Of a DNA stretch of 64,000 nucleotides, positions 54,971 through 63,136 are shown piece after piece (position 1 is the first letter of the stretch; every line of letters begins with the position of its first letter). Below the pieces are notes generated by a model that worked only from the letters and a program-made list of their open reading frames with translations, had not been told where the DNA came from and searched no databases. Made by a program: the position numbers and the translations under genes. The DNA comes from Streptomyces sp. NBC_01142 (GTDB lineage: Bacteria; Actinomycetota; Actinomycetes; Streptomycetales; Streptomycetaceae): contig NZ_JAPEOR010000003.1 of assembly GCF_026341125.1 (NCBI RefSeq), positions 744,001 to 808,000 of the forward strand, written 5' to 3'.

Positions 54971-55092
54971 AATCGTCTCCTTGGTCGATCGGCTGTCGTG
55001 GGGGAGTACAACAGATGGCCACTTCGGCGGGCAACCGCTTTTCGGGCTCCTGTTGTGGATCGCTCCTGTGGCTCGCTCCCGGTGAGGCAGCT

Positions 55093-55893
55093 TTATGCCG
55101 CTTCTCGCATGATGTCTTCCCGCATGATGTCTTCGCGCAGTTGCCTGCAGCAGCGGCTGATGAGGCGGGACACGTGCATCTGGGAGATGCCGAGGTCCTC
55201 GGCGATGCTGCTCTGCGTCATGTCGCGGAAGAAGCGCATGTACAGGATCCTGCGCTCCCGCTCGGGAAGCCGGCGGAGCCGTGGCTTGACCGCTTCGCGG
55301 TCGACGGCGATGTCGAGTGCGGAGTCGGTGCTGCCGAGCGAGTCGCCCAGCGTGTGGTGGTCGCCGCCCCCCGTGCCGGGGGGGCCGGCGTCCAGCGAGA
55401 GCGCGGTGAAGCAGTCCAGTGCCTCCAGCCCCGCGACGGCCTCCTCCTCGCTCATTCCTGCCTGCGCGGCCACCTCGGCGACGGTGGGGGCGTGGCCGTC
55501 CGCCGTCTGTGCGAGCTCCTGGTGGGCCGCGCGTACCCGCCCCCGCAGATCCTGGACGCGGCGCGGCACATGGAGCATCCACATATGGTCGCGGAAGTGC
55601 CTCTTGACCTCGCCCGTGATGGTGGGCACGGCGAAGCTGACGAAGGCGGTGCCCCGGCCGGGGTCGTAGCGGTCGACGGCCTTGACCAGGCCCAGCGCGG
55701 CAACCTGCCGCAGGTCTTCCATGGACTCGCCGCGGTTGCGGAACCGGCCGGCGAGGCGGTTTGCCATGGGCAGCCATGCCTGGACGAGTTCCTCGCGCAG
55801 GGCCTGCCGTTCCGTGCCGTCCGGCAGGACGGTCAAGTGGCGGAAGGCCTCGTCGGTGTCGGGGGCGTCGTCGTGCGGATGCTTGATGCGCAT
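55093..55893 (-). CDS. RNA polymerase sigma factor, SigB/SigF/SigG family
   Basis: 266 residues from ATG 55893 (GGGAG about 12 nt upstream). Region 2 includes EDLRQVAALGLVKAVDRYDP and FVSFAVPTITGEVKRHFRDH. Region 3 follows, then region 4 (ERERRILYMRFFRDMTQSSI; LGISQMHVSRLISRCCRQLR). The family directs general-stress or developmental genes and is normally held by an anti-sigma factor; none is adjacent. The C-terminus ends with a repeated REDIM pentapeptide coded by a 15-bp tandem duplication (55106-55135). It is divergent from the gvp operon. Confidence 0.92.
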   Translation of the reverse strand: MRIKHPHDDAPDTDEAFRHLTVLPDGTERQALREELVQAWLPMANRLAGRFRNRGESMEDLRQVAALGLVKAVDRYDPGRGTAFVSFAVPTITGEVKRHFRDHMWMLHVPRRVQDLRGRVRAAHQELAQTADGHAPTVAEVAAQAGMSEEEAVAGLEALDCFTALSLDAGPPGTGGGDHHTLGDSLGSTDSALDIAVDREAVKPRLRRLPERERRILYMRFFRDMTQSSIAEDLGISQMHVSRLISRCCRQLREDIMREDIMREAA

Positions 55894-56124
55894 GATGACT
55901 CTCAGCTCCCTGAACGGTGCTGGCGAATGGGCTGCACCGTGGGGAGGATGCGCTGCTCGGGGGACGCACGCCCGGAGCGCAGCCGCTCCCACGGACGTGC
56001 CTCTGGTCCGAAGCACACCATTCGCCTGCCCAGGGGTACTCGGACCAAACCTGCTCCCTTCGGCAGGCCTGCCCGCTCCCCGGGTCACATCCCGGGCGGG
56101 CCAAGGCTGTTGACGGCGAGTCAG

Positions 56125-56149
56125 GTTTGACCGGGCAAATGGGGGCTAC
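56125..56149 (+). promoter_or_regulatory. SigB-type promoter candidate of the gas-vesicle operon
   Basis: GTTT (56125-56128), 15-nt spacer, GGCTAC (56144-56149), 20 nt before the gvpO ATG. It deviates by one base from the GGGTAC -10 seen at 60445 and 62687 but keeps the same spacing. Confidence 0.5.
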
Positions 56150-56168
56150 CCGCTGCTACGAGGTGGTC

Positions 56169-56495
56169 ATGTCGAATGCATCAGAGAGCACATCGAAAGA
56201 GAACACATCGAAGAGCAACAGGGAAGCGGCGGACCGCCTGCCGGGCGTGACGCAGGTGCTGCGCACAGCGCGCGAACAGCTCACCGAGCTCACCGGCGCG
56301 GCGGCCGAAACGGTTTCGTCCTTCGAACGCACCGAGAACGGCTGGGTGTTGGTGATCGAGGTCCTCGAACTGGCCCGCGTTCCCGACACGATGAGCCTGC
56401 TCGCCTCGTACGAAGTGGAGCTCGACCCGCACGGCGAGCTGACCCGGTACGGGCGCGTCCGCCGATACGAGCGCGGCAGGGCCGACCCTTCATAG
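56169..56495 (+). CDS. gvpO: Gas vesicle protein GvpO
   Basis: 108 residues, ATG 56169. A Ser/Lys/Asn-rich N-terminus is followed by the GvpO domain (VLRTAREQLTELTGAAAETV; ENGWVLVIEVLELARVPDTM; SYEVELDPHGELTRYGRVRR). GvpO is a regulatory or accessory protein and opens the gvpOAFGJLSK order known in Streptomyces. Confidence 0.92.
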   Translation: MSNASESTSKENTSKSNREAADRLPGVTQVLRTAREQLTELTGAAAETVSSFERTENGWVLVIEVLELARVPDTMSLLASYEVELDPHGELTRYGRVRRYERGRADPS

Positions 56496-56553
56496 CCTGC
56501 GGCCTTCCGGCCGCACACCGCGCACACCGACTCACAGGAAAGGCAGCAACGCA

Positions 56554-56985
56554 ATGACTGTTGTCCCGGCACAGCAAAGCAGGGGCTCGGGTGGCTCCAG
56601 TGGCCTGTACGACGTGCTGGAGCTGGTGCTCGACCGGGGACTCGTGATCGACGCCTTCGTCCGCGTCTCCCTCGTCGGCATCGAGATCCTGAAGATCGAC
56701 ATACGGGTGGTCGTCGCGAGCGTGGACACCTACCTCCGGTTCGCCGAGGCGTGCAACCGCCTCGACCTCGAAGCCGGCCCGCGCAAGAGCCCAGGGCTTC
56801 CCGACCTGGTCGGGGAGATCACCGAGTCCGGTGCCCAGGGCAAGACCAAGGGCGTACTGTCCGGCGCGGCACAGACCGTCGCGGACGCGTTCACCTCGTC
56901 CGGCTCGTCGCACGAGGAGTCTCAGACCGAGTCCAAGCCGCGTGCCAGGCGCACTGCTTCCCGCCGGAAGGAGGAGCAGGAATGA
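56554..56985 (+). CDS. gvpA: Gas vesicle structural protein GvpA (long C-terminal tail)
   Basis: 143 residues. The GvpA core (LYDVLELVLDRGLVIDAFVR; EILKIDIRVVVASVDTYLR) forms the vesicle shell. The protein is roughly twice the length of cyanobacterial GvpA because of a Ser/Glu/Lys-rich C-terminal extension, as in other Streptomyces. The stop overlaps the gvpF start by four bases. Confidence 0.92.
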   Translation: MTVVPAQQSRGSGGSSGLYDVLELVLDRGLVIDAFVRVSLVGIEILKIDIRVVVASVDTYLRFAEACNRLDLEAGPRKSPGLPDLVGEITESGAQGKTKGVLSGAAQTVADAFTSSGSSHEESQTESKPRARRTASRRKEEQE

Positions 56986-57698
56986 GCACCTACGTCTACG
57001 GGATCACCCGGAGGTCCCACCCGAGCCTGCCCGAGAAAATGGGCGGTGTCGGTGACCCGCCGCGCCCCGTACGCATCATCGAGGCCGGCAAGCTGGTGGC
57101 GCTGGTGAGCGACGCCCCGGAGGGCCTGAAGCCCAAGCGGCGCGATCTGCTCGCGCACCAGAGTGTTCTCGCGGAGGCGGGCGCTGCCGGTGCCGTACTG
57201 CCGATGCGGTTCGGGGGCATCTCGCCCGACGACGACGCGGTCACGGCCGTCCTCGGTGAACGCGAGGACCACTTCCTGGAACGGTTGAAGGTGCTCGACG
57301 GCCGGGTCGAGTACAACGTGAAGGCCACGCACGACGAGGAGGCCGTACTCCACCAGGTGCTCGCCGAGGTGCCTGAGGTGCGCGCACTCAGCGAGGCCAA
57401 CAGGGCTGAGGGTGGCGGCAGTTACGAGAGGAAGCTCCAGCTGGGCGAAATGGTCGTCGCCGCCGTGAAGCAGCGCGAGGTCCGTGACGCCACGCTGGTG
57501 GAGCAGGTGCTCGGCGAGGTGGCCGAGAACATCAGCCACGGACCTCAGAGCAGCGGCTGGCTGGCGAACATCTCGTTCCTGGTGGACCGCGAGCGCAGTG
57601 AACTGTTCGTCGCCGCGGTGCAGACGCTCCTGCGGGAGCAGCCCCAGCTCGTTTTGCAGCTCAACGGGCCACTGCCGCCGTACAGCTTCGTGGACTGA
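56982..57698 (+). CDS. gvpF: Gas vesicle protein GvpF (GvpL/GvpF family)
   Basis: 238 residues, ATG 56982 in ATGA overlap with gvpA, with AAGGAGGAG upstream. The family start TYVYGITRR, core VLPMRFGGISPDDDAVTAVL, LKVLDGRVEYNVKATHDE, and terminal NGPLPPYSFVD are all present. It assists vesicle assembly. Confidence 0.92.
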   Translation: MSTYVYGITRRSHPSLPEKMGGVGDPPRPVRIIEAGKLVALVSDAPEGLKPKRRDLLAHQSVLAEAGAAGAVLPMRFGGISPDDDAVTAVLGEREDHFLERLKVLDGRVEYNVKATHDEEAVLHQVLAEVPEVRALSEANRAEGGGSYERKLQLGEMVVAAVKQREVRDATLVEQVLGEVAENISHGPQSSGWLANISFLVDRERSELFVAAVQTLLREQPQLVLQLNGPLPPYSFVD

Positions 57699-57702
57699 CG
57701 CC

Positions 57703-57939
57703 ATGGGTCTCCTGGGAGAGCTGCTACTCCTGCCCGCGGCCCCGGTCCGGGGTACCGCGTGGGTGCTGCGCCGCGTGGTGGCCGAGGCCGAGCGGCAGTA
57801 CAGCGACCCGTCGGTCGTCCAGCGTGAACTCGCCGAACTGGCGAGGCGACTGGACGCGGGCGAGATCGACGAAGCCGAATTCGACCGCTGCGAGGACGAG
57901 CTCCTCGAGCGGCTGGAGAACAGGACACACCAGATATGA
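57703..57939 (+). CDS. gvpG: Gas vesicle protein GvpG
   Basis: 78 residues from ATG 57703. GLLGELLLLPAAPVRGTAWV is followed by a coiled, acidic region (ELAELARRLDAGEIDEAEFD). It is a small accessory protein of vesicle assembly. Its stop overlaps a 19-codon mini-ORF start. Confidence 0.9.
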   Translation: MGLLGELLLLPAAPVRGTAWVLRRVVAEAERQYSDPSVVQRELAELARRLDAGEIDEAEFDRCEDELLERLENRTHQI

Positions 57940-57995
57940 ACCACCGCACCAGGGGGCTCCTGGTCCAGGGCGGCGCAGGCCGTGGTCGGCGATGA
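57936..57995 (+). other. Mini-ORF of 19 codons bridging gvpG and gvpJ
   Basis: ATG 57936 overlaps the gvpG stop (ATGA) and the mini-ORF stop overlaps the gvpJ ATG (ATGACG). The peptide would be MNHRTRGLLVQGGAGRGRR. It may only serve to carry terminating ribosomes across the gap and so couple translation of the two genes; no peptide function is claimed. Confidence 0.4.
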
Positions 57996-58330
57996 CGACC
58001 GCGAGCCGCCTGCCGGATCCCTATGGCTCCGACGGAAGTGCGAATCTCGCCGACATCCTTGAGCGCGTGCTCGACAAGGGAATCGTCATCGCCGGCGACA
58101 TCCGCATCAATCTGCTGGACATCGAGCTGCTGACCATCAAGCTCCGGCTGGTTGTCGCTTCCGTCGACAAGGCCAAGGAGATGGGCATCGACTGGTGGGA
58201 GGAGGATCCCGCACTGTCCTCCGGCGCCCGCCGCCGCGAACTGGCGGAGGAGAACGATCGATTGCAGCGCCGTGTCGCGGAGTTGGAATCGGCTTCCGAA
58301 GCCGGGAAGGACAGCAAGGAGTCCGCATGA
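57992..58330 (+). CDS. gvpJ: GvpA-family protein GvpJ
   Basis: 112 residues from ATG 57992. GvpA-like core LADILERVLDKGIVIAGDIR and LLTIKLRLVVASVDKAKEMG, then IDWWEEDPAL and a coiled-coil C-terminus (AEENDRLQRRVAELES). By position in the OAFGJLSK order this is gvpJ, a minor shell or cap component. Confidence 0.88.
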   Translation: MTTASRLPDPYGSDGSANLADILERVLDKGIVIAGDIRINLLDIELLTIKLRLVVASVDKAKEMGIDWWEEDPALSSGARRRELAEENDRLQRRVAELESASEAGKDSKESA

Positions 58331-59136
58331 ACGAGCTGCGCTATGTGTACGCCGTGGCCCGGCCCTTCGACGGGCCCCTTCCCGACGCACTCCACGGTGT
58401 CGACGGCGAGCCGCCGCGTCTGCTGCACCACGGCGACCTGGTCGCCGTGGTGTCCGCGGTGTCCGTCGACGACTTCGGCGAGATCCCGCTCCGTTCCCGG
58501 CTCGAGGATCTCGACCGGCTGGCCGAGACCGCGCGTGCCCACCAGGCCGTGATCGCGGCACTCACCTCGCTCACCTGCCCGTTGCCGCTCCGGCTCGCCA
58601 CTGTGTGCCGGGGCGAGCGCGGAGTGCGCCGGCTGCTGGACTCGGGGCGGGAGCGGTTCGTACGTACCCTGGACAGGCTCGACGGGCGGGTCGAGTGGGG
58701 GGTGAAGGTGTACGCGGAGACACCGTCGCGCGAGGAACCGAGCCCAGCCCCGATATCCCCGTCCCCCTCCCCAAAGGCCTCCTTGGACAACTCGGCGGCT
58801 CCCGCACCCACCGGCCGTGAGTATCTGCGCCGCCGCATGCGCGAGCGCCGTTCCCGGGAAGGCACATGGGAACGGGCGGACGCAGTGTCGCGACGGCTGC
58901 ACGAGGAACTGTCCCGGCACGCCGAGGCAGTGGTCCTGCACCGGCCGCAGCAGGCCCAGCTCTCCAAGGCTCCCGGACACAATGTCCTCAACGCCGCCTA
59001 TCTCGTCCCGCGCGAGCACAGCACGGCCTTCGTCGAGCACCTGGAGCGGCTCCGTCCGGACCGGCCGGGCGTACGGGTCGAACTGACGGGACCCTGGGCC
59101 CCGTACTCCTTCACGGGCGAGGACAGCGAACGATGA
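58327..59136 (+). CDS. gvpL: Gas vesicle protein GvpL (GvpL/GvpF family)
   Basis: 269 residues, ATG 58327 overlapping the gvpJ stop. RYVYAVARPFDGPLPDALHG, LPLRLATVCRGERGVRRLLD, LDRLDGRVEWGVKVYAE and the terminal TGPWAPYSFTGED are the family marks. A Pro/Ser linker in the middle (PSPAPISPSPSP) is unlike gvpF. Confidence 0.9.
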   Translation: MNELRYVYAVARPFDGPLPDALHGVDGEPPRLLHHGDLVAVVSAVSVDDFGEIPLRSRLEDLDRLAETARAHQAVIAALTSLTCPLPLRLATVCRGERGVRRLLDSGRERFVRTLDRLDGRVEWGVKVYAETPSREEPSPAPISPSPSPKASLDNSAAPAPTGREYLRRRMRERRSREGTWERADAVSRRLHEELSRHAEAVVLHRPQQAQLSKAPGHNVLNAAYLVPREHSTAFVEHLERLRPDRPGVRVELTGPWAPYSFTGEDSER

Positions 59137-59351
59137 CGGGCAACGGCACCGAGCCGGCACGTCTGGCGCCTCTGGCTCAGCGTGAACTCGCACTGGTCGA
59201 TCTGCTCGACCGGCTGCTCGGGGGCGGCGTGGTGATCACGGGTGATCTCACCCTGCGGATCGCGGATGTCGATCTGGTACGGATCGACCTCAACGCCCTC
59301 ATCAGTTCGGTCAACGCCCAGGTACCGTCCCCGTGGGAGGAGTCGGCGTGA
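59133..59351 (+). CDS. gvpS: GvpA-family protein GvpS
   Basis: 72 residues, ATG 59133 overlapping the gvpL stop. The short GvpA-like core (LVDLLDRLLGGGVVITGDLT; RIADVDLVRIDLNALISSV) lacks the long tail of gvpA and gvpJ. Confidence 0.88.
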   Translation: MTGNGTEPARLAPLAQRELALVDLLDRLLGGGVVITGDLTLRIADVDLVRIDLNALISSVNAQVPSPWEESA

Positions 59352-59635
59352 GCCACCCGCGCAAGCTGGACCTGGACCCCGACACCGTCGAACGCGACCT
59401 GGCGAAGCTGGTCCTGACCGTGGTGGAACTCCTGCGCCAGCTGATGGAACGGCAGGCCATGCGCCGGGTCGACGAGGGGGACCTGAGCGAGGAGCAGGAG
59501 GAGCGGATCGGGTTGACCCTGATGCTGCTCGAAGACCGTATGGATGTCCTGCGGGACACGTTCGGGCTCGAGCCCGGAGACCTCAATATCGATCTCGGCC
59601 CGCTGGGGCCGTTGCTTCCCCGGACCGGGGAGTGA
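59348..59635 (+). CDS. gvpK: Gas vesicle protein GvpK
   Basis: 95 residues from GTG 59348 (GTGA overlap with gvpS). Core LVLTVVELLRQLMERQAMRR, VDEGDLSEEQEERIGLTLML and LGPLGPLLP are diagnostic. It is the last gene of the operon; its 3' end overlaps the convergent ANTAR gene by 53 bp. Confidence 0.92.
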   Translation: MSHPRKLDLDPDTVERDLAKLVLTVVELLRQLMERQAMRRVDEGDLSEEQEERIGLTLMLLEDRMDVLRDTFGLEPGDLNIDLGPLGPLLPRTGE

Positions 59636-60314
59636 CGGCCTCTTCGATGCCCTGTCCCTTGCTGTGGACGATTTCCGCCGCGACCTCGGCCAGTCTGCGG
59701 TTCGCGCGCTGAGAGATGTGCCGGAGCATGTCGAAGGCTTCCGGGGCGCCGCAGCCCAGGACATGCATCAGGATGCCGCTCGCCTGGTCGATCACGGCCC
59801 GTGAGCGCAGGGCCGTTTCGAGTTGGTCCACTTCGGCGAGGGCGGCGCGGTAGTGATGTTCGCGGACGAGTCCCTCCGCGAAGAGTTCGCCCAGAACGCT
59901 CACCGGGCGGTGGGATGCACGGGTGAACGCGCCGGGCCGGAAGCCGTACAGACTGACAGTCACCTCGAGTCCGGCACGACGGAACGGCACGGTCAGGCAG
60001 GAGCGTATGCCCGACTCGAGGGCGACGGCACGGTAGTACGGCCAGCGGTCCTCGGTCAGCAGGTCCGGCGCGCTGACCGGTTCGCCGGCCTCCAGCGCAC
60101 AGGGTGTCGGTCCGTCGCCCGATGCCAGCTCGACCGACAGCAGTGCGGTCAGATCGGGGTGCGTGGCCGTTGCGCGGCGCTCCGAGCTCCCGCCGGTGAG
60201 GGTGGCGATGGCTCCGCAGCACGCAGGGGTGCAGTGCATCGCCTGCTCGGTGAACTGCGACAGCTCACGTGCGGTTGCGGCGGGTTCAGGTGTCGGACCG
60301 GGCGCGGGCACCAT
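59583..60314 (-). CDS. GAF-ANTAR RNA-binding regulator
   Basis: 243 residues from ATG 60314 (GGAGG 10 nt upstream; longer starts to 60374 are possible). A GAF-like domain (about 20-150; HCTPACCGAIATLTGG; EDRWPYYRAVALESGIRSCL) is followed by an ANTAR domain (about 160-220; ALRSRAVIDQASGILMHVLG). ANTAR proteins usually act as antiterminators binding paired hairpins in RNA. The gene lies antisense across the end of gvpK. Confidence 0.88.
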   Translation of the reverse strand: MVPAPGPTPEPAATARELSQFTEQAMHCTPACCGAIATLTGGSSERRATATHPDLTALLSVELASGDGPTPCALEAGEPVSAPDLLTEDRWPYYRAVALESGIRSCLTVPFRRAGLEVTVSLYGFRPGAFTRASHRPVSVLGELFAEGLVREHHYRAALAEVDQLETALRSRAVIDQASGILMHVLGCGAPEAFDMLRHISQRANRRLAEVAAEIVHSKGQGIEEAVTPRSGEATAPAGRDRY

Positions 60315-60425
60315 CTGTGAGTCCTCCCTCACGGTTTCGGCTTCCCGTGCCGTTCCTCGGGAAACCCGTCCCATCCCTCAAGGGGCCGTCGTGCGGGGGG
60401 AGTTGGCAGGGGACTGTTTCGGCAG

Positions 60426-60450
60426 GCATGAGCTCGTGAGGCCGGGGTAC
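60426..60450 (+). promoter_or_regulatory. SigB-type promoter of the CBS/holin operon
   Basis: GCAT (60426-60429), 15-nt spacer, GGGTAC (60445-60450), fitting the Streptomyces SigB consensus GNNT-N14-16-GGGTA(C/T), 51 nt before the CBS-protein ATG. Confidence 0.7.
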
Positions 60451-60501
60451 TGCGGGAATCCACCAATGGAGTGGCGGAGCAATACGGAAGGGCTGGCAGC
60501 C

Positions 60502-60951
60502 ATGACCCAGTACGTGAGGGACGTCATGACACCGGGGATTGCGGCCGTGAGGCCCGACGCCTCACTGGTGGAGGCAGCGCAACTGATGCGCGCGCAGGAC
60601 ATCGATGGCGTGCTGGTGGTGTCGGACCACCAGCTGGTCGGCGTGCTGACGGACCGGGACATCACCACGCGAGCCGTCGCCGAGGGCGTGGACCCGATCG
60701 TCGTCAGCGCGGAGGCCGTCTGCACACCCACCCCTGTGTCCATCGGTCCCGACGAACCGGTCTCCGCCGCAGTGATGCTGATGCGGCGGTACGCGGTGCG
60801 ACGCCTGCCGGTCGTCGACGGCGTCCACCCGGTGGGCATGGTGAGCTTCGGTGACCTCACGGAGGCCCAGGACCCGGAGTCCGCGGGCCAAGTCCCGCAG
60901 ACCGGGGACGCGTTCGTCTCCCGTCCTGGCGGCGGTACGGCACAGGGATGA
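60502..60951 (+). CDS. CBS-domain-pair protein
   Basis: 149 residues, ATG 60502. Two CBS motifs: VRDVMTPGIAAVRPDASLVE with VGVLTDRDITTRAVA, and TPTPVSIGPDEPVSAAVMLM with RRLPVVDGVHPVGMVSFGDL. Free-standing CBS pairs bind adenine nucleotides and act as energy or stress sensors. It is co-transcribed with the next gene (ATGA overlap) from a SigB-type promoter. Confidence 0.9.
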   Translation: MTQYVRDVMTPGIAAVRPDASLVEAAQLMRAQDIDGVLVVSDHQLVGVLTDRDITTRAVAEGVDPIVVSAEAVCTPTPVSIGPDEPVSAAVMLMRRYAVRRLPVVDGVHPVGMVSFGDLTEAQDPESAGQVPQTGDAFVSRPGGGTAQG

Positions 60952-61430
60952 GTGCGGCCGGGACGCCTGGGTACCCGGGCCCCATGGACACGAACCTGTC
61001 GAAAGAGATCGCTCAGGTCGTCCGTGACACTCTCAGGGATGATCTGCGCGAACAGTTCACCAAGCAGCGCCGCACGGCGCGCCTGTACGGAGGGGCCGGT
61101 GCGGCCGCGCTGTACGGCGGCGCGGCGCTCACCGCGGCCGTGGTGCTCGTTCTGATGCTCTGGATTCCCGCCTGGGCGGCCGCGCTGACCGCGGCCGTAG
61201 TGTTGCTGGCAGCGGCGCAGTTGTTGCGGCGGGCGGCGCGGCCGGGACGCGCCGGCGCGCGGCCCACAGTGCCTGAACGGCCCGGGTCGGGTATCCCCGC
61301 GGTGGCGCCGGACGCGCCGCAGCCCATGACGCCGCCCATGCCGCCACCGATGCCTCCGCCCGTGCCGCCGCAGGCACCGGGTATCGGCATCGGCAGAACC
61401 GATTCCCGCGGGCGAGGATCCGCCCCCTGA
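60948..61430 (+). CDS. Holin-X-like (phage holin family) membrane protein
   Basis: 160 residues from ATG 60948. KEIAQVVRDTLRDDLREQFT is followed by two adjacent hydrophobic helices (ALYGGAALTAAVVLVLMLWI; AAALTAAVVLLAAAQLL), the Actinobacterial Holin-X layout, then a Pro/Met-rich tail (MTPPMPPPMPPPVPP). Despite the name there is no phage context here; it is more likely an envelope-stress protein. Confidence 0.75.
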   Translation: MSAAGTPGYPGPMDTNLSKEIAQVVRDTLRDDLREQFTKQRRTARLYGGAGAAALYGGAALTAAVVLVLMLWIPAWAAALTAAVVLLAAAQLLRRAARPGRAGARPTVPERPGSGIPAVAPDAPQPMTPPMPPPMPPPVPPQAPGIGIGRTDSRGRGSAP

Positions 61431-61436
61431 CCAGAG

Positions 61437-62595
61437 CTACGCAGGCCGTCGCATGGCCAGCGCTATGTGGTGCGAGACGACGTCGACGGCCCGGGCCTCG
61501 GCCATCGAGAAGGCACGTCCGGCGCCGGTCCGGAAGAGCGTCAGCACCCCGAGCACGGGGCCGCCACCGTACTGCGGGCACTGCACCGGTACGCAGAGCA
61601 GTGAGGTCACCTCGGCCTGCACGAGGACCGAGGCACCCGCGTCGTCGCGGCCGAAGCACTCCAGGTCCTCGGGTCGGACCTGGAGTGCCGCCGATCCGCC
61701 GCGCGCGGCCTCGACCACGAGGGGACAGGCTGCCGGGTCCTGCTCGGTGATCTTCTTCAGCAGTCGGTGGGGATCGGCACCGGCAGGACCGAGTACGGCC
61801 GTGCGCCTGAGCGAGCCGTCCGCCGACACATCGGCGATCACCCAGTCCGCCATCCGGCCGGCCAGTACCCCGGCGGCCACAGCCAGGGCACCCTCCCCGT
61901 CCCCGTCTGACGGCGCGTTCGAGCCCACGGCCGGTCTGCGCAGTAGCGCTGTGGTCATGGAGTCGAGGAGGTCCATCAGTTCCGCATTCCTGGTCGCCTC
62001 GGCCAGATCGGGCAGCGGGCGGCGGTGTCCTGCCGCCCGGGCGGTGTGAGCGGCATCGCTCTGGAGCACCACCAGCACTGCCGGGTACGGTTCGTGGGGC
62101 GGGCGAAGAGCGGTGAGGGTGGCCAGCAAGGGCTCGTGGGGCTCTTGCTGAAGGTGCACACGCAGGCTCCGGTGTCCCTCACCCCGTGCGACGGCCGCCG
62201 CATGCGTGCGCAGCGCCGCCCGGTCGCCGGCGCGCAGCAGGCCTGCCAGGTCCGGCCGCATAGCCGGCCCGTACGCCGGTCAGTTCCGCCGCCGCCACGT
62301 TCATCCGCCGGACCACGGTGTCGCCGCCGATGAGCACCACAGGCAGCGGCAGCCGCTGGAAGACGGCCTTGAAAAGCTGCAGCTCCGCCGTTTCCGGGGA
62401 GGTTCTGGCGGGACTCCGTGCCGCCAGTCGCTCGTACCTCGGCCAGAGACTCTCGGCAACATGCTGGAGTTCGAAGAGAGCCGTGTCCAGGAGGGTGTGC
62501 TGCTCCGGCAGCGGCAGACTGCGGGCGGCCCTCAGCTCCCTCACGCGTCTGACGAAATCCGCAAGCTCTCCGCCGAACTCATCGGTCTGCGCCAT
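61437..62595 (-). pseudogene. PAS-GAF sensor protein broken by a frameshift near 62263
   Basis: From ATG 62595 the frame encodes QTDEFGGELADFVRRVRELR and a PAS-like start (LFKAVFQRLPLPVVLIGGDT; NVAAAELTGVRAGYA), then loses family character and stops at 62179. A second frame, open from 62261 to 61437, resumes at RPDLAGLLRAGDRAALRTHA and carries a GAF domain (LAGRMADWVIADVSADGSLR; CVPVQCPQYGGGPVLGVLTL). The two parts fit one protein of about 385 residues. Either a real mutation or a base error separates them; the second ORF could be translated on its own from ATG 62261. Confidence 0.7.
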
Positions 62596-62667
62596 GAACA
62601 AGAAAGCTAGCCGACGGACGGCGTTCCCGGAGGGCGGCAACCGGCGCAGCACGGTTCCGTCATGCGT

Positions 62668-62692
62668 GCATGACGAGGCGGGGCGAGGGTAC
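62668..62692 (+). promoter_or_regulatory. SigB-type promoter upstream of the DUF6458 gene
   Basis: GCAT (62668-62671), 15-nt spacer, GGGTAC (62687-62692), identical in both hexamers and spacing to the promoter at 60426, 63 nt before the ATG. Confidence 0.7.
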
Positions 62693-62754
62693 TCGGCCGC
62701 TGACCATCCGATCGAACTGGAATCGGACATGAAACGGACAGGAAGGTGAGTCAC

Positions 62755-62982
62755 ATGGGCTTGGGCGGGTGCATCATCCTGATTGCCGCCGGGGCGATTC
62801 TCACGTTCGCCACGGACTGGGAGGTCGAGGGCGCCAACCTCGACGTCGTCGGCCTGATCCTGATGGCCGTGGGCATCATCGGCGTCGTCACGTTCACGAG
62901 CATCGCAAAACGGCGTCGTGTCGTCGTACCGCCGTCGGCACCGCTGGCAGATGAGGAGCGGGCGCGCGGCCGCTTCGAGTGA
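62755..62982 (+). CDS. DUF6458-family small membrane protein
   Basis: 75 residues, ATG 62755 with GGAAGGTGA 5 nt upstream. Two transmembrane helices (IILIAAGAILTFATDWEVEG; VVGLILMAVGIIGVVTFTS) and a basic C-terminal tail. Such proteins are common stress-associated membrane proteins of unknown function in actinobacteria; the SigB-type promoter agrees. Confidence 0.8.
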   Translation: MGLGGCIILIAAGAILTFATDWEVEGANLDVVGLILMAVGIIGVVTFTSIAKRRRVVVPPSAPLADEERARGRFE

Positions 62983-63009
62983 GACGCTGTACACGAGGCA
63001 CTTCGTCGA

Positions 63010-63049
63010 TCCGGAACCGATCCGGAACCGTCCGGAATTGATCCGGGGC
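63010..63049 (+). repeat. Short direct repeats GATCCGGAACC
   Basis: In the 154-nt gap before the flavoprotein gene, GATCCGGAACC occurs twice in tandem with two degenerate copies (GTCCGGAATT, GATCCGGGGC). No function is apparent. Confidence 0.5.
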
Positions 63050-63136
63050 GGGGCGGCGGCGGTGTTTGGTGCTGCATCTCAGGGGCACTCGCAGCCCGTC
63101 AGCCACTCCATGTCCCCGTCCGCGCCGGAGGCGAAC

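Noticed and set aside
60948..61430. Prophage, because of the holin-like protein
   Set aside because: No integrase, capsid, portal or lysis genes are near; Holin-X-like proteins are ordinary actinobacterial membrane proteins.
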